In this document: piece after piece, positions 48,301 to 59,336 of the stretch
Numbering within the stretch: the stretch's first letter is position 1
Layout: each line of letters begins with the position of its first letter
Assembly: GCF_016632335.1 (NCBI RefSeq)
Contig: NZ_JAEPBG010000012.1
Span: 62,001-126,000, forward strand
From: Noviherbaspirillum pedocola
GTDB lineage: Bacteria; Pseudomonadota; Gammaproteobacteria; Burkholderiales; Burkholderiaceae_D
Direction: 5' to 3'
Length of the DNA stretch: 64,000 nt
The notes under the pieces: model-generated
Seen by the model: only the letters and a program-made list of their open reading frames with translations
Told to the model about the DNA's origin: nothing
The model's database searches: none
Position numbers and translations under genes: made by a program

Positions 48301-48441
48301 GAGATTGCTCCTCCCGAAATCTTCCGATGACGGCGGATGCGCGCCATCTTCCTCATTCTAGGAAAGCGACTTGCGGGAAAGCTTGCGCGAAGCCGAGGAC
48401 TATGGATTTTCTGCACCGATTGCGGGCACAGCGCCTGTCGG

Positions 48442-49689
<1,248 letters not shown>

Positions 49690-49705
49690 TGCCAACTCCT
49701 TCGAT

Positions 49706-50647
49706 TCAGTCGCGCCGCGCATGGCACACCAGGAACGGATTGCGCTCGTCCGTCCAGCGCTGCGCCGGCTCGAAGCCCGCCTGCCGCAGCAGGTCGCAGA
49801 AGCCATCGGCGCTGTACTTGTAGCTGTTCTCGGTATGAATGCGCTCGCCCTCGGCAAAGCGACGCTCGCCGCCGCGCCAGCGCACGACGATGTCGCGCCG
49901 CGCTTCCAAATGCATTTCCACCCGGCTGCGCTCGGCATGGAAAAAGCCGCGATGCCGCCATTCGCGCAGCTGGAAATCGGCGCCGAGCAAGGCATTCAAA
50001 TGGTTCAGCAGGTTCAGGTTGAAGGCGGCGGTCACGCCCAGCGCATCGTCGTAGGCGGCATCGAGCACCGCCTTGTCCTTGATCAGATCCACGCCGATGA
50101 GCAGGTCGCCGTTCGCCTCGCGCAGGCGCCGCAGAAAGGACAGTGCCGTTTCCGGATCGAAATTACCGATCGACGAACCGGGGTAGAAGAACAGCCGCCG
50201 TTCGCGCCGCACAGCGTCCGGCAGCACCAGGCTGCTCGAAAAATCCATGCCGAGCGCGGTCATGGCTATGTCCGGAAACCGACGCTGCAGGCTGTCGACC
50301 GCACCGCGCAGGAAGTCGGCGGAAATGTCGATCGGCACATATTGCGCCGGTTTGAGCAAGGGAAAGAGACGAGCAGCCTTGGCGCAATTGCCGGCGCCGA
50401 GATCGATCAGCGTAGCGCCGTGGCCGACCGCTTCGGCAATGTCGGCGCCATGCGCGTCGAAGATGGCCGCTTCAGTGCGGGTCGGATAGTACTCGGGCAG
50501 CTCGCAAATCGCCTCGAACAGTCGCGAGCCGAGCGGGTCGTAGAGATACTTCGGGGAAATCGTCGCCTGCCGCGCCAGCAGGCCCTGCGTCAGTTCATCG
50601 ATGATGCCCTGCGAACCGGAATCTGCGCGCTCGAGGAAGTCGGCCAA
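49706..50647 (-). CDS. egtD: EgtD, histidine N-alpha-methyltransferase
   Basis: EgtD trimethylates histidine to hercynine with SAM, the first step of ergothioneine synthesis. The 313-aa protein shows the start of the family (YLYDPLGSRLFEAICELPEYYPTRTE), SAM-binding LIDLGAGNCAKA, and FYPGSSIGNFDPETA. Later VEMHLEARR and TENSYKYSADGF are EgtD hallmarks near the substrate site. The start appears to be TTG at 50647, with AGGA 9 nt upstream. It is 15 bases after the TlpA-like gene. Confidence 0.94.
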   Translation of the reverse strand: MADFLERADSGSQGIIDELTQGLLARQATISPKYLYDPLGSRLFEAICELPEYYPTRTEAAIFDAHGADIAEAVGHGATLIDLGAGNCAKAARLFPLLKPAQYVPIDISADFLRGAVDSLQRRFPDIAMTALGMDFSSSLVLPDAVRRERRLFFYPGSSIGNFDPETALSFLRRLREANGDLLIGVDLIKDKAVLDAAYDDALGVTAAFNLNLLNHLNALLGADFQLREWRHRGFFHAERSRVEMHLEARRDIVVRWRGGERRFAEGERIHTENSYKYSADGFCDLLRQAGFEPAQRWTDERNPFLVCHARRD

Positions 50648-50662
50648 TGGAAAGGTTCCTGT

Positions 50663-51220
50663 TCATTTCAAGAGTTCCATGATCGGAGCCTGCTGCGCCG
50701 CATCCTCCCAATTGGTTTCGCCAACGAGTTGATAGCGCAACATGCCATTCTTGTCGACCAGGAAGCTGGCCGGAAGTACCCGCACCCTCCAGGCTTTCAT
50801 TGTTTCCATCGCCGAATCGCGCAGGATCGGAAAGCCTACGGGGACACGTTCGAGAAACTGCCGGATTTTCGGCTCGCCATCGCCGGCGTTCACGCCAACG
50901 ACGCGGAAATGCCGGCCCGCCAGCGTGCGCGACAGCTTGTCCAGCCCCGGCATTTCATCGCGGCAGGGTTCGCACCAGGTAGCCCAGAAATTGACCAGCA
51001 CCACCTCGCCCTTCAGGTCTGCCAGGTCAACCGGCTTGCCGTTCAGGTCCTGCAAGGCCAGCGGCGCCGGCGCTTGACCGCCCGGCGCGGAAAACGCTTT
51101 CCAACTCCCGGCGGCCATCGCACTGCCGCCGGCAAGCATCCCGGTGAGGAGCACGCCGGCCAGCAGCGTCAGTCGGCGATGCTTTCCAGACGGCATAGGC
51201 GCCGATGATCGACGTGTCAT
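50663..51220 (-). CDS. TlpA/ResA-like exported thiol-disulfide oxidoreductase
   Basis: A 185-aa protein with an N-terminal signal or anchor (17-37, cleavage possible after AMA) and a thioredoxin-like domain with active site WCEPC (Cys83, Cys86) in VLVNFWATWCEPCRDEMP. The conserved cis-Pro region is VRVLPASFLVDKNG. Such proteins reduce disulfides in the periplasm. The ATG at 51220 with AGGAA upstream is preferred. It lies between the Tat transglutaminase (32-base gap) and egtD (15-base gap), suggesting one operon. Confidence 0.88.
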   Translation of the reverse strand: MTRRSSAPMPSGKHRRLTLLAGVLLTGMLAGGSAMAAGSWKAFSAPGGQAPAPLALQDLNGKPVDLADLKGEVVLVNFWATWCEPCRDEMPGLDKLSRTLAGRHFRVVGVNAGDGEPKIRQFLERVPVGFPILRDSAMETMKAWRVRVLPASFLVDKNGMLRYQLVGETNWEDAAQQAPIMELLK

Positions 51221-51252
51221 TTCAACATTCCTGCTGTTGAGCCGCCATGCGC

Positions 51253-52323
51253 TCAAACAAGCAATTCGCGCGCGGTGATGGTGTAACGGAAATTCTGCGG
51301 GTCAAGGCTGTCGACGCGCTGAATCTTTCCGGATTCGAACGCTTCGGCGTTCGGATACATCAGGAAACCGACGCTGCCGTAACGCGAGCCCGGCAACTGC
51401 ACATCGTGGCCGTAGTTGTAAGCCATCCAGTTCATTTCCCAGGAACCGAACAGCCGCTTGCGCGCCGCCTCGACCTTGGCATCGTTCAGCGGCAGTCCGC
51501 CGTTTTCTTCAAGAACGACCTTGCGCACATCGGCCGGATCCACCGGCACCCAGCCCGTTCCCGCCGCGTAGAACTCGGCGCGGCAATGCTGCGCCTTGGT
51601 GATGTCGCCGGACTTGCCGAGCGATTTGTAGCCCAGCCGGGAATCGGCCACGCGGATGCCATACACATCGCGCGCCGGCACGCCGACGGCGCGCATCAGG
51701 CCGACGAACAGCGCATTCAGGTCGGCACACTTGCCGCTCAGGTTCTTCGTTTCCAGCATGGTCTGGATGTCGCCGATGCCGCAGCCGCGGGTCTTCGGAT
51801 CGCGCTGGGTGTTGTCGACGATCCATTCATAGACCGCGCGCGCCTTCTCGACATCGGTCTTCGCGCCCTTGGTGATGTCTTCCGCGGTTTCCTTCACGAT
51901 GCCGTCAGTCGGCAGCAGCTCGGTCGAGCGCAGCCAGATGCGGCGTTCGGCATCGGCCATCGGCGCGCGTTTGCCGGCGTCGAGATCGACTGCACGGTCG
52001 CGCGTCGAAATGCGCGATACCAGTTCGATCGTCGGCTGCTTGTCTTTCGCAAATTCGGCGGCGAGGATGCCGACGCCATAGGTCGGGTCCTTGATCATGC
52101 GGGCATTGCCGCCATCGATGGTGTAACGGTTATCGAGCACTTTCTGGTAGTCGGTATTGACCGACGGCACCGGCAGCCAGATGCGCGCCGGCGAGCCGTC
52201 CTGCAGCTCCACCCGGGTCGTGACTTCGAAGCTGCGCCAGCCGCTTGCGGCGGCATGTGACAGGGGGGCGAGACCTGCCGCCGACAGGGCGGCCGTGGTT
52301 TTCAGAAAGCTGCGTCGATCCAT
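51253..52323 (-). CDS. Tat-exported transglutaminase-like protein
   Basis: The 356-aa precursor begins MDRRSFLKTTAALSAAG, a twin-arginine signal (RRSFLK), with cleavage near residue 25. A transglutaminase core follows, with the catalytic triad visible as Cys199 (SGKCADL), His246 (AQHCRAEFY) and Asp262 (VPVDPADV). Such papain-like domains are proteases or peptidases in bacteria, and the substrate is unknown. It heads a probable operon with the TlpA-like, egtD and egtB genes. Confidence 0.85.
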   Translation of the reverse strand: MDRRSFLKTTAALSAAGLAPLSHAAASGWRSFEVTTRVELQDGSPARIWLPVPSVNTDYQKVLDNRYTIDGGNARMIKDPTYGVGILAAEFAKDKQPTIELVSRISTRDRAVDLDAGKRAPMADAERRIWLRSTELLPTDGIVKETAEDITKGAKTDVEKARAVYEWIVDNTQRDPKTRGCGIGDIQTMLETKNLSGKCADLNALFVGLMRAVGVPARDVYGIRVADSRLGYKSLGKSGDITKAQHCRAEFYAAGTGWVPVDPADVRKVVLEENGGLPLNDAKVEAARKRLFGSWEMNWMAYNYGHDVQLPGSRYGSVGFLMYPNAEAFESGKIQRVDSLDPQNFRYTITARELLV

Positions 52324-52440
52324 GTTTTTCTCCCGGGATGTCGAATCTGGTTGCCGCAAACCGGCATAGGTGGTGTCGAACGCTCAAGTTGACCGTCCGT
52401 TAAACTGGCGCATCTTACTGGATTCACGGATACCCCGCTG

Positions 52441-53187
52441 ATGCCCTCCCTGCCCCTGCCGCAAACCGCCGGCCAGCGCGATGCTGCGCTGCGTTCCCCC
52501 GCCGTTGCCGCGACCACGCCCGCGCTCGAATGCCGCGGCCTGACCAAGTCCTACGGCAATGGCCGCATCGTTCTCGACCACCTCGATTTCCGGCTCGAAG
52601 CCGGCGAGTACGTCGCGGTGATGGGCGAGTCCGGCGTGGGCAAGTCGACCTTCCTGAACCTGATCGCCGGGCTCGATGCGCCCGATGGCGGCGAGCTGCT
52701 CATCGATGGTGTGGCGATGTCCGGCCTCGACGACGATGCCGCCACGCTGCTGCGCCGGCAAAAGCTCGGCTTCATCTTCCAGGCCTTCCATGTGCTGCCG
52801 CACCTGACGCTCGAGCAGAACGTGGCGCTGCCGCTGATGCTGAACGGCTTGCCGCTCGCGCGTGCCCGGCAGTTGCTCGACGCGGTCGGCCTGCCGGGGC
52901 GTGCCGGCGATTTCCCGCGCCAGCTCTCCGGCGGCGAATTGCAGCGGGTGGCGATCGCCCGCGCGCTGGCGCACCGGCCGCGGCTGCTGCTGGCCGATGA
53001 GCCGACCGGCAATCTCGATCCGGATACCGCCGCCGACATCCTGGCGCTGCTGCGCGATGAAATCCGTGCCTCGGGCGCCTCGGCCATCATGGTCACCCAT
53101 TCGCACGCCGCCGCGGCCAGTGCCGACCGGGTGCTGGTGCTGACCCGCGACGGCCTCTTTCCGGCGCGCGGGGGCGACTTCGCATGA
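52441..53187 (+). CDS. LolD-like ABC transporter ATP-binding protein
   Basis: A 248-aa MacB/LolD-type ATPase. A 28-residue non-conserved start precedes Walker A GESGVGKST (62-70). The signature is LSGGELQRVAIARALAHRP and Walker B LLLADEPTGNLDPDTA. Family members drive MacB- or LolCDE-like export with FtsX-type permeases. The next gene overlaps by 4 bases and is such a permease. It is the first gene of a four-gene coupled set. Confidence 0.92.
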   Translation: MPSLPLPQTAGQRDAALRSPAVAATTPALECRGLTKSYGNGRIVLDHLDFRLEAGEYVAVMGESGVGKSTFLNLIAGLDAPDGGELLIDGVAMSGLDDDAATLLRRQKLGFIFQAFHVLPHLTLEQNVALPLMLNGLPLARARQLLDAVGLPGRAGDFPRQLSGGELQRVAIARALAHRPRLLLADEPTGNLDPDTAADILALLRDEIRASGASAIMVTHSHAAAASADRVLVLTRDGLFPARGGDFA

Positions 53188-55709
53188 AGGCGCCGCTTGC
53201 GCGCTGGCTGCTGATCGGCGAATGGCGCGACCATCCGTTGCGCGCACTGATGGCGATCGCCGCGATCACGCTGGGCGTGGCGCTCGGTTTTGCGATCGAT
53301 CTGATCAATGCTGCCGCCTTCAATGAATTCTCGGCCGCCGCGCGCAGCCTGTCGGGCCAGTCCGATCTGCAGGTACGCGCGCCGCAGCCGAGCTTCGATG
53401 AAGCGCTGTACCCGGAACTGGCGCAGCGCGCCGGCGTGGCGGCGGCCAATCCGGTGCTGGAAATCGATGCGGCGCTGCCCGACCGGCAGGGCTCGTTGAA
53501 GATACTTGGCATCGACGTCTTCCGCGCCGCGCAGATTGCCCCGGATCTGCTCGGCGTGCCGGCAAAAGACCGCCCCTTCGACACCCTGATGGATGACGCG
53601 ATCTTCCTGTCGCCGGCGGCGATGACCTGGCTGAACCTGAAGGCGGGCGACACGATCACGCTGCGCGCCGGCGCGTCGCCGCTGCGGCTGCGCGTGGCCG
53701 GCGGCATCAATCGCGCCCGGCCCGGCCAGCGCATCGCGGTGATGGACCTCGGCGCGGCGCAATGGCGTTTCGGTCTGCTGGGCAGGCTGTCGCGCGTGGA
53801 ACTGAAGCTCGCGCCCGGCGTGGACCGCGCTGCCTTTCGCGCACAACTGGCGCGCGACTATGCCGGCCGGCTGATCGCCACCGAGCCCGAGGACAGCGAA
53901 ACCCGCACCGCCAACATGTCGCGCGCCTACCGGGTCAACCTGAATGTGCTGGCGCTGGTGGCGCTGTTCACCGGCGCCTTTCTGGTGTTTTCGACGCAGG
54001 CGCTGTCGGTGATCCGGCGCCGGCAGCAATTCGCGCTGCTGCGCGTGCTCGGCACCACAAGGCGCGGCGTGCTGGTGCAGGTGCTGCTCGAAGGCGCGGT
54101 GCTGGGCGTGATCGGTTCGGCGGTTGGCATCCTGGCCGGTTATGGCATCGCCGCGATCGCCTTGCGCGCCTTCGGCGGCGATCTCGGCGGCGGCTATTTT
54201 CCGGGCGTGCAGCCCAGCGTGCAGTTCCGCCCGCTGACCGCAGCCATCTTCTTTTGCGCCGGCAGCCTGGTGGCGATACTCGGCAGCGCCACCCCGGCCT
54301 GGGAAGCGGCGCGCGCCAGACCTGCGCCGGCGCTGAAGGCCGGCAGCGAGGACGTGGCGCTGGCTAAACTCGCGCGGCCGTGGCCGGCGCTGTTGTGCCT
54401 GCTGCTCGGCGCGACCCTGACCCGATTGCCGCCGGTGCATGGCTTGCCGGTGTTCGGCTATCTCGCGGTCGCGCTGCTGCTCATCGGCGGCATCGCGCTG
54501 ATGCCGCGCTTCGCCGCCATCGTGTTTTCCGCCGCCGGCCGGATCCCGCCGCAGCGCGTCGGCACGGTCGGCGCGCTGGCGCTGGCTCGGCTGGCGAATG
54601 CGCCGAACGCGGCATCGATCGCGCTCGGCGGCGTGCTGTCCAGCTTCGCGCTGATGGTGGCCATGGGCATCATGGTGTCGAGCTTTCGGGTGTCGGTGGA
54701 CGACTGGCTGGTGAAGCTGCTGCCGGCGGACCTGTATGTGCGCAGCGCCGGCGTTGGCGATGTCGGCGCGCTCGATGCCGCCGCGCAGCGCGCGCTGGCC
54801 GCGGTGCCGGGCGTGGCGCGCGCCGACTTCCAGCGCTTCGTGCCGCTCACGCTAACTCCCGCCAGGCCGGCCGTGATGCTGATCGCGCGGAACATCGATG
54901 CCGACGATCCCGGCCGCGCCCTTCCGCTGACCGGCGAGCAGATCGGCCGCGCGCAATGGCGCGGGATGACACCGGTGTGGGTATCCGAAGCGATGGTCGA
55001 TCTGTATGGCGACGCCGTCGGCAAGACGATCACGCTGCCGTCGGCGGCCGGCGAACGGCGCTTCATCGTCGCCGGCGTGTGGCGCGACTATGCGCGCCAG
55101 ACCGGCGCCATCCAGATGCGCCTGGCCGATTACCAGGCCTGGACCGGCGACGCTACGGTGAACGATGCCGCGCTGCTGCTGGCCAAGGGCGCGACCGTGT
55201 CCGCAGTCAGCACGGCGATACGCGCCCTGCCCTTCGGCGCGACGCTGGAGCTGGCCGAGCCGGGGCAGATCCGCGCGATGAGCCTGAGGATCTTCGACCG
55301 CAGCTTCGCAGTGACCTACCTGCTCGAAGCGGTGGCGATCATCATCGGCCTGTTCGGCGTGGCCGCCACGTTTTCGGCGCAGACGCTGGCGCGGGCGAAG
55401 GAATTCGGCATGCTGCGCCATGTCGGCGTGACCCGATCCCAGGTGCTGGCGATGCTGGCCGCGGAAGGCGGCCTCTTGGCCTTGTCCGGCATCGCGGTCG
55501 GCTTCGCGCTGGGCTGGTGCATCAGCCTGATCCTGGTGTTCATCGTCAATCCGCAGTCCTTCCACTGGACGATGCAGCTGCACATGCCCTGGGGCCTGCT
55601 GGCATCGGTGGCGACGGCGCTGCTGGTATCGGCGGCCGGCACCGCGCTCGTCGCCGGGCGGCAGGCGGTGGCGGGCAATGCGGTGCGTTCGGTCAGGGAG
55701 GACTGGTGA
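53184..55709 (+). CDS. FtsX-family ABC transporter permease
   Basis: An 841-aa membrane protein with two FtsX-like permease modules. One membrane helix lies near the start (about 20-42), helices cluster around 255-420 and 470-500, and three more lie at the end (about 715-830). Large extracytoplasmic domains lie between. This AttF/AttG- or YbbP-like layout matches permeases that extract or move lipophilic substrates with a LolD-like ATPase. It is coupled upstream by ATGA and downstream by TGATG. Confidence 0.9.
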   Translation: MKAPLARWLLIGEWRDHPLRALMAIAAITLGVALGFAIDLINAAAFNEFSAAARSLSGQSDLQVRAPQPSFDEALYPELAQRAGVAAANPVLEIDAALPDRQGSLKILGIDVFRAAQIAPDLLGVPAKDRPFDTLMDDAIFLSPAAMTWLNLKAGDTITLRAGASPLRLRVAGGINRARPGQRIAVMDLGAAQWRFGLLGRLSRVELKLAPGVDRAAFRAQLARDYAGRLIATEPEDSETRTANMSRAYRVNLNVLALVALFTGAFLVFSTQALSVIRRRQQFALLRVLGTTRRGVLVQVLLEGAVLGVIGSAVGILAGYGIAAIALRAFGGDLGGGYFPGVQPSVQFRPLTAAIFFCAGSLVAILGSATPAWEAARARPAPALKAGSEDVALAKLARPWPALLCLLLGATLTRLPPVHGLPVFGYLAVALLLIGGIALMPRFAAIVFSAAGRIPPQRVGTVGALALARLANAPNAASIALGGVLSSFALMVAMGIMVSSFRVSVDDWLVKLLPADLYVRSAGVGDVGALDAAAQRALAAVPGVARADFQRFVPLTLTPARPAVMLIARNIDADDPGRALPLTGEQIGRAQWRGMTPVWVSEAMVDLYGDAVGKTITLPSAAGERRFIVAGVWRDYARQTGAIQMRLADYQAWTGDATVNDAALLLAKGATVSAVSTAIRALPFGATLELAEPGQIRAMSLRIFDRSFAVTYLLEAVAIIIGLFGVAATFSAQTLARAKEFGMLRHVGVTRSQVLAMLAAEGGLLALSGIAVGFALGWCISLILVFIVNPQSFHWTMQLHMPWGLLASVATALLVSAAGTALVAGRQAVAGNAVRSVREDW

Positions 55710-56785
55710 TGAGAAAACTGTTGTTGCTGCTGCTGGGTTGCGTTGCGCTGCTCGCCATCACGGCCACAGCCGCGCCGCCGCGCTTTGCCGAGGTCAAGCC
55801 GGAGGATGCGCTGGTCTTTCCGCGCGATTTCGGCGCACATCCTGATTACCGCACCGAGTGGTGGTATGCGACCGGCTGGCTGCAGACGCCGGATGGCAAG
55901 CAGCTCGGCTTTCAACTGACCTTCTTTCGCGCGGCGACCGAGCACGATCGCGACAACCCGAGCAGCTTCGCGCCCAAGCAATTGATCATCGCCCATGCGG
56001 CGCTTTCCGATCCCACGATTGGCCGCTTGCTGCATGACCAGAAGGCCGCGCGCTCAGGCTTCGACCTGGCTTATGCGAAGACCGACAACACCGATGTGAA
56101 GCTGCAGGACTGGCGCTTCGTGCGCGATGAAAAGGGCGTGTATCACGCCAACATCCCGGCCACGGATTTCACGCTGACGCTGGATCTCGCGCCGACGCAG
56201 CCGATCATGCCGCAGGGCGAAGGCGGCTATTCGCGCAAGGGCCCGCTGCCCGGCCAGGCCAGCCATTACTTCAGCGAGCCGCAGCTCAAGGTGTCCGGCA
56301 GCGTGAGCCGCAACGGCAAGCCGGTGGCGGTGACCGGCACGGCCTGGCTGGACCGCGAATGGTCGACCAGCTATCTCGCGCCCGGCGCTTCGGGCTGGGA
56401 CTGGATGGGCATCAATCTCGATGACGGCTCGGCGCTGATGGCCTTTCGCATCCGCGCCAAGGATGGCAGTACGCTGTGGTCGCATGCGACCCTGCGCGAC
56501 GCCGCCGGCCGCATGACCCAGTTCGCGCAGCAGGACATCCGCTTTACGCCGCTGCGCAACTGGCGCTCGCCGCATACCGATGCGAGCTATCCGGTGGCGA
56601 TTGCGCTCGATACCGGCGGCATCCGCTGGACGCTGGAGCCGCTGCAGGATGACCAGGAACTCGACTCGCGCGCCTCGACCGGCTCGGTCTACTGGGAAGG
56701 CGCGGTGCGCGTGACGCGCGACGGCAAGCCGGCCGGGCGCGGCTATCTCGAACTGACCGGCTATGTCTCGCCGCTGAAGCTATGA
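55709..56785 (+). CDS. AttH-like lipocalin-fold exported protein
   Basis: A 358-aa precursor with a Sec signal peptide (about 1-22) and an AttH/CrtC-type double lipocalin domain, with motifs [38 protein letters not shown] and [28 protein letters not shown]. AttH proteins are encoded with AttEFG ABC transporters. CrtC relatives hydrate carotenoids, but no carotenoid gene is here. Its ATG shares one base with the permease stop, and its own stop overlaps the next start, so it belongs to the transport set. Confidence 0.88.
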   Translation: MRKLLLLLLGCVALLAITATAAPPRFAEVKPEDALVFPRDFGAHPDYRTEWWYATGWLQTPDGKQLGFQLTFFRAATEHDRDNPSSFAPKQLIIAHAALSDPTIGRLLHDQKAARSGFDLAYAKTDNTDVKLQDWRFVRDEKGVYHANIPATDFTLTLDLAPTQPIMPQGEGGYSRKGPLPGQASHYFSEPQLKVSGSVSRNGKPVAVTGTAWLDREWSTSYLAPGASGWDWMGINLDDGSALMAFRIRAKDGSTLWSHATLRDAAGRMTQFAQQDIRFTPLRNWRSPHTDASYPVAIALDTGGIRWTLEPLQDDQELDSRASTGSVYWEGAVRVTRDGKPAGRGYLELTGYVSPLKL

Positions 56786-58596
56786 CGGATACCAAAGACG
56801 ATACGAAGCGCGATACCCGGAGCGATACACGGCGCGCGCGCGGCCGCCTTGCCGCGCTCACCGGCCTTCTGCCCTTTCTTGCGCCCTACCGGCAACGCTT
56901 TCTCGCGGCCGGCGTGGCGCTGCTGGTTGCGGCTGGCGCCACGCTGGCCATCCCGGTGGCCTTCCGGCAGCTGATCGACCTGGGCTTCGGCGCGGCGGGC
57001 GGCGCCGGCGACCGGCACATCAACCTGTATTTCCTGGCGCTGTTCGGCGTGGCCTGCGTGCTCGGCGCAGCAACCGCGGCGCGCTTTTATTTCGTGTCCT
57101 GGCTGGGCGAACGCGTCACCGCCGACATACGCGCCGCAGTTTATGCGCACGTGGTCACGCAAAGCCCGCAATTCTTCGAAACCGCGCGCGCAGGCGAAGT
57201 GCTGTCGCGCCTGACCACCGACACCACGCTGATTCAGTCGGTGGTCGGCACCAGCATCTCGATGGCGCTGCGCAATGCGTTGCTGTTTGCCGGCGGCATG
57301 GGCATGCTGTTCTATACCAGCGTGAGGTTGTCCTCGATCATCCTGGTCACGCTGCTGGCGGTAGTGCTGCCTATCGTGGCTTTCGGCAGGCAGGTGCGGC
57401 GGCTGTCACGCGATTCGCAGGACCGCATCGCCGATGCGTCGGCGCTGGCCGGCGAGATGCTCAACGCGATGCCGACGGTGCAGGCCTACACCCATGAAGC
57501 GATCGAGGCGCGCCGCTTCGGCGTGGCCGTGGAAGGCGCTTTCGACACCGCCCGGCGCCGCATCCGCGCTCGCGCGCTGCTGACGCTGGTGGCGATCCTG
57601 ATGGTGTTCGGCGCGATCGTCTTCGTGCTGTGGCTGGGCGCGCACGCGGTGCTGGCCGGCACGATGAGCGCCGGGCAGCTCGGCCAGTTCATCCTGTACG
57701 CCACCATTGTCGCCGGCGCGATCGCTGCGCTCTCGGAGGTGATCGGTGAAGCGCAGCGTGCCGCCGGCGCGACCGAGCGGTTGATGGAATTGCTGGCGCT
57801 CGAGTCGCCGGTGCAATCGCCCGCACACCCGTTGCCGCCGGGTGCGCGCAGCAGCGGCGGCGCGGCGCTGAGCCTGGCTGATGTGCGCTTCTGCTATCCG
57901 TCGCGTCCGGGTGCGCCTTCGCTCGATGGCGTATCGCTCGAAGTGAAGCCGGGCGAGACGGTGGCCATCGTCGGCCCGTCCGGCGCCGGCAAGACCACGC
58001 TGTTCCAGCTGCTGCTGCGCTTTTACGATCCGCAGTCCGGCGCGGTGCTGCTCGACGGCGTCGACATTCGTCAACTTGATCTGCATGCCTTGCGCGAGGC
58101 GATCGGCATCGTGCCGCAGGACACGGTGATCTTTTCGGCCGATGCGATGGAGAACATCCGCTATGGCCGCGCCGACGCCAGCGATACCGATGTCATCGCC
58201 GCGGCGAAGCTCGCAGCCGCGCATGAATTCATCGAGCGACTGCCCGAGGGCTATCGCACTTTCCTCGGCGAGCGCGGCGTGCGGCTCTCGGGCGGACAGC
58301 GCCAGCGCATCGCCATCGCCCGCGCGCTGCTGAAGAATCCGCCGCTCTTGCTGCTCGATGAAGCCACCAGCGCGCTGGATGCAGAGTCGGAGCGGCTGGT
58401 GCAGGGCGCGCTGGAGACGGCAATGCTGAACCGCACGACGCTGGTCATCGCGCACCGGCTGGCGACGGTGCAGCGCGCGGATCGGATCCTGGTGATGGAG
58501 CATGGTCGCGTGGTGGAGAGCGGCACGCATGCGGAGCTGGTGGCCAGGGGTGGCTTGTATGCGAGCCTGGCGGCGCTGCAGTTCAATCTGGGTTGA
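56782..58596 (+). CDS. MsbA-like ABC exporter (fused membrane and ATPase domains)
   Basis: A 604-aa half-transporter. The six-helix membrane domain (about 30-330) includes a [23 protein letters not shown] coupling region. The ATPase has [32 protein letters not shown] and [15 protein letters not shown]. It resembles ABCB/MsbA-type lipid or drug exporters. Its start overlaps the AttH-like gene (ATGA), so it is co-translated with a LolD-like system, an unusual pairing. Confidence 0.93.
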   Translation: MTDTKDDTKRDTRSDTRRARGRLAALTGLLPFLAPYRQRFLAAGVALLVAAGATLAIPVAFRQLIDLGFGAAGGAGDRHINLYFLALFGVACVLGAATAARFYFVSWLGERVTADIRAAVYAHVVTQSPQFFETARAGEVLSRLTTDTTLIQSVVGTSISMALRNALLFAGGMGMLFYTSVRLSSIILVTLLAVVLPIVAFGRQVRRLSRDSQDRIADASALAGEMLNAMPTVQAYTHEAIEARRFGVAVEGAFDTARRRIRARALLTLVAILMVFGAIVFVLWLGAHAVLAGTMSAGQLGQFILYATIVAGAIAALSEVIGEAQRAAGATERLMELLALESPVQSPAHPLPPGARSSGGAALSLADVRFCYPSRPGAPSLDGVSLEVKPGETVAIVGPSGAGKTTLFQLLLRFYDPQSGAVLLDGVDIRQLDLHALREAIGIVPQDTVIFSADAMENIRYGRADASDTDVIAAAKLAAAHEFIERLPEGYRTFLGERGVRLSGGQRQRIAIARALLKNPPLLLLDEATSALDAESERLVQGALETAMLNRTTLVIAHRLATVQRADRILVMEHGRVVESGTHAELVARGGLYASLAALQFNLG

Positions 58597-58703
58597 TGAC
58601 AGTGAGCCTGTAGGCTGGGCGCAGCCAGCCCTTTCGAGGTGACGTCAAATTGTTTTTCGGGCCGCCGGTAGTCTGCATAAGGTTGGCAGGGCGAGATAAG
58701 GGT

Positions 58704-58750
58704 GCAGTTGCAGTTGCAGTTGCAGTTGCAGTTGCAGTTGCAGTTGCAGT
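58704..58750 (+). repeat. Hexanucleotide array (GCAGTT) x 7.8
   Basis: Seven exact units of GCAGTT plus five bases, uninterrupted, followed by degenerate TTGCCGTTGTAG-like units to about 58790. The unit is the reverse complement of the AACTGC array at 59337, so the two arrays are inverted with respect to each other. Confidence 0.97.
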
Positions 58751-58815
58751 GCCTTTGTCTTTGCCGTTGTAGTTGTAGTTGTTGTTGCCGTTACTTTTAA
58801 CCCCGTTGATTGCGC

Positions 58816-58915
58816 CGTGACGGCGATGCCCGGAGCGGATAAGGTGCGGCGTCTGTTTGAGCGCAGCGCAGCGTAGCGAGTTTAGCCGCGCCCCGCTCCG
58901 GGCATCGACGGCACG
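58816..58915 (+). repeat. Hairpin element, copy 1
   Basis: A 15-bp perfect stem (58824-58838 with 58893-58907) extends outward to 23 positions with two mismatches. The 54-nt loop contains a 4-nt bulge ATAA (58839-58842) and an inner 8-bp stem GGTGCGGC / GCCGCGCC (58843-58850 with 58885-58892, one T-G). Copy 2 shares 53 of the 54 loop bases but has a different stem. Confidence 0.92.
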
Positions 58916-58958
58916 GGACCCCGCGCAGCGGGGCGCAATCTCCGGGGCGCCTTTTCTT

Positions 58959-58991
58959 GCCTACTTCTTTTGGCGCCCAAAAGAAGTAGGC
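58959..58991. repeat. Perfect 15-bp inverted repeat in the centre of the locus
   Basis: GCCTACTTCTTTTGG (58959-58973) and CCAAAAGAAGTAGGC (58977-58991) pair exactly over a 3-nt loop. No T-run follows. I recall related CTTTTGG...CCAAAAG repeats as dispersed intergenic elements in Burkholderiales and Xanthomonadales. Confidence 0.9.
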
Positions 58992-59183
58992 CGGCTGCCG
59001 GGCCGGGACCCGGCTAGGTCGAGGGGGCGCTGAACGTTTTGCGTCACCGGAGTGAGGTGCTCACGGGTGCAGGCTCTTGCCTTGGTCGTCGCGTGATCGA
59101 GGCTTGGATTGAAAGGCCTGCCTGCTCGGAGGCCGACGCCCGATGACCCAATATGGACATCTTGCTTGGCGAGCAAGCCGGGT

Positions 59184-59269
59184 CCGGGCCCTGAAGCGGG
59201 GCGCGGCTAAACTCGCTACGCTGCGCTTCGCTCAAACAGACGCCGCACCTTATCCGCTTCAGGGCCCGG
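59184..59269 (-). repeat. Hairpin element, copy 2 (inverted)
   Basis: A 16-bp perfect stem CCGGGCCCTGAAGCGG / CCGCTTCAGGGCCCGG (59184-59199 with 59254-59269) encloses a 54-nt loop. Read on the minus strand the loop differs from copy 1 at one base only, while the stem differs at several positions with pairing kept on both sides. Confidence 0.92.
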
Positions 59270-59336
59270 CGCCACGGCGCGATCAACGGGATTAAAAGCA
59301 ACGGCAACGGCAACGGCAACGACAAAAGCCAGAACC

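Noticed and set aside
52551-54440. 629-residue minus-strand frame
   Set aside because: Antisense to the well-supported LolD-like and FtsX-type genes; composition is shadow-like and there is no homology.
54380-56785. 801-residue plus-strand frame as a single long gene
   Set aside because: Only the part from 55709 is real (AttH-like). The upstream part is the +1 frame of the permease gene and is Arg/Ala/Gly-rich without family features.
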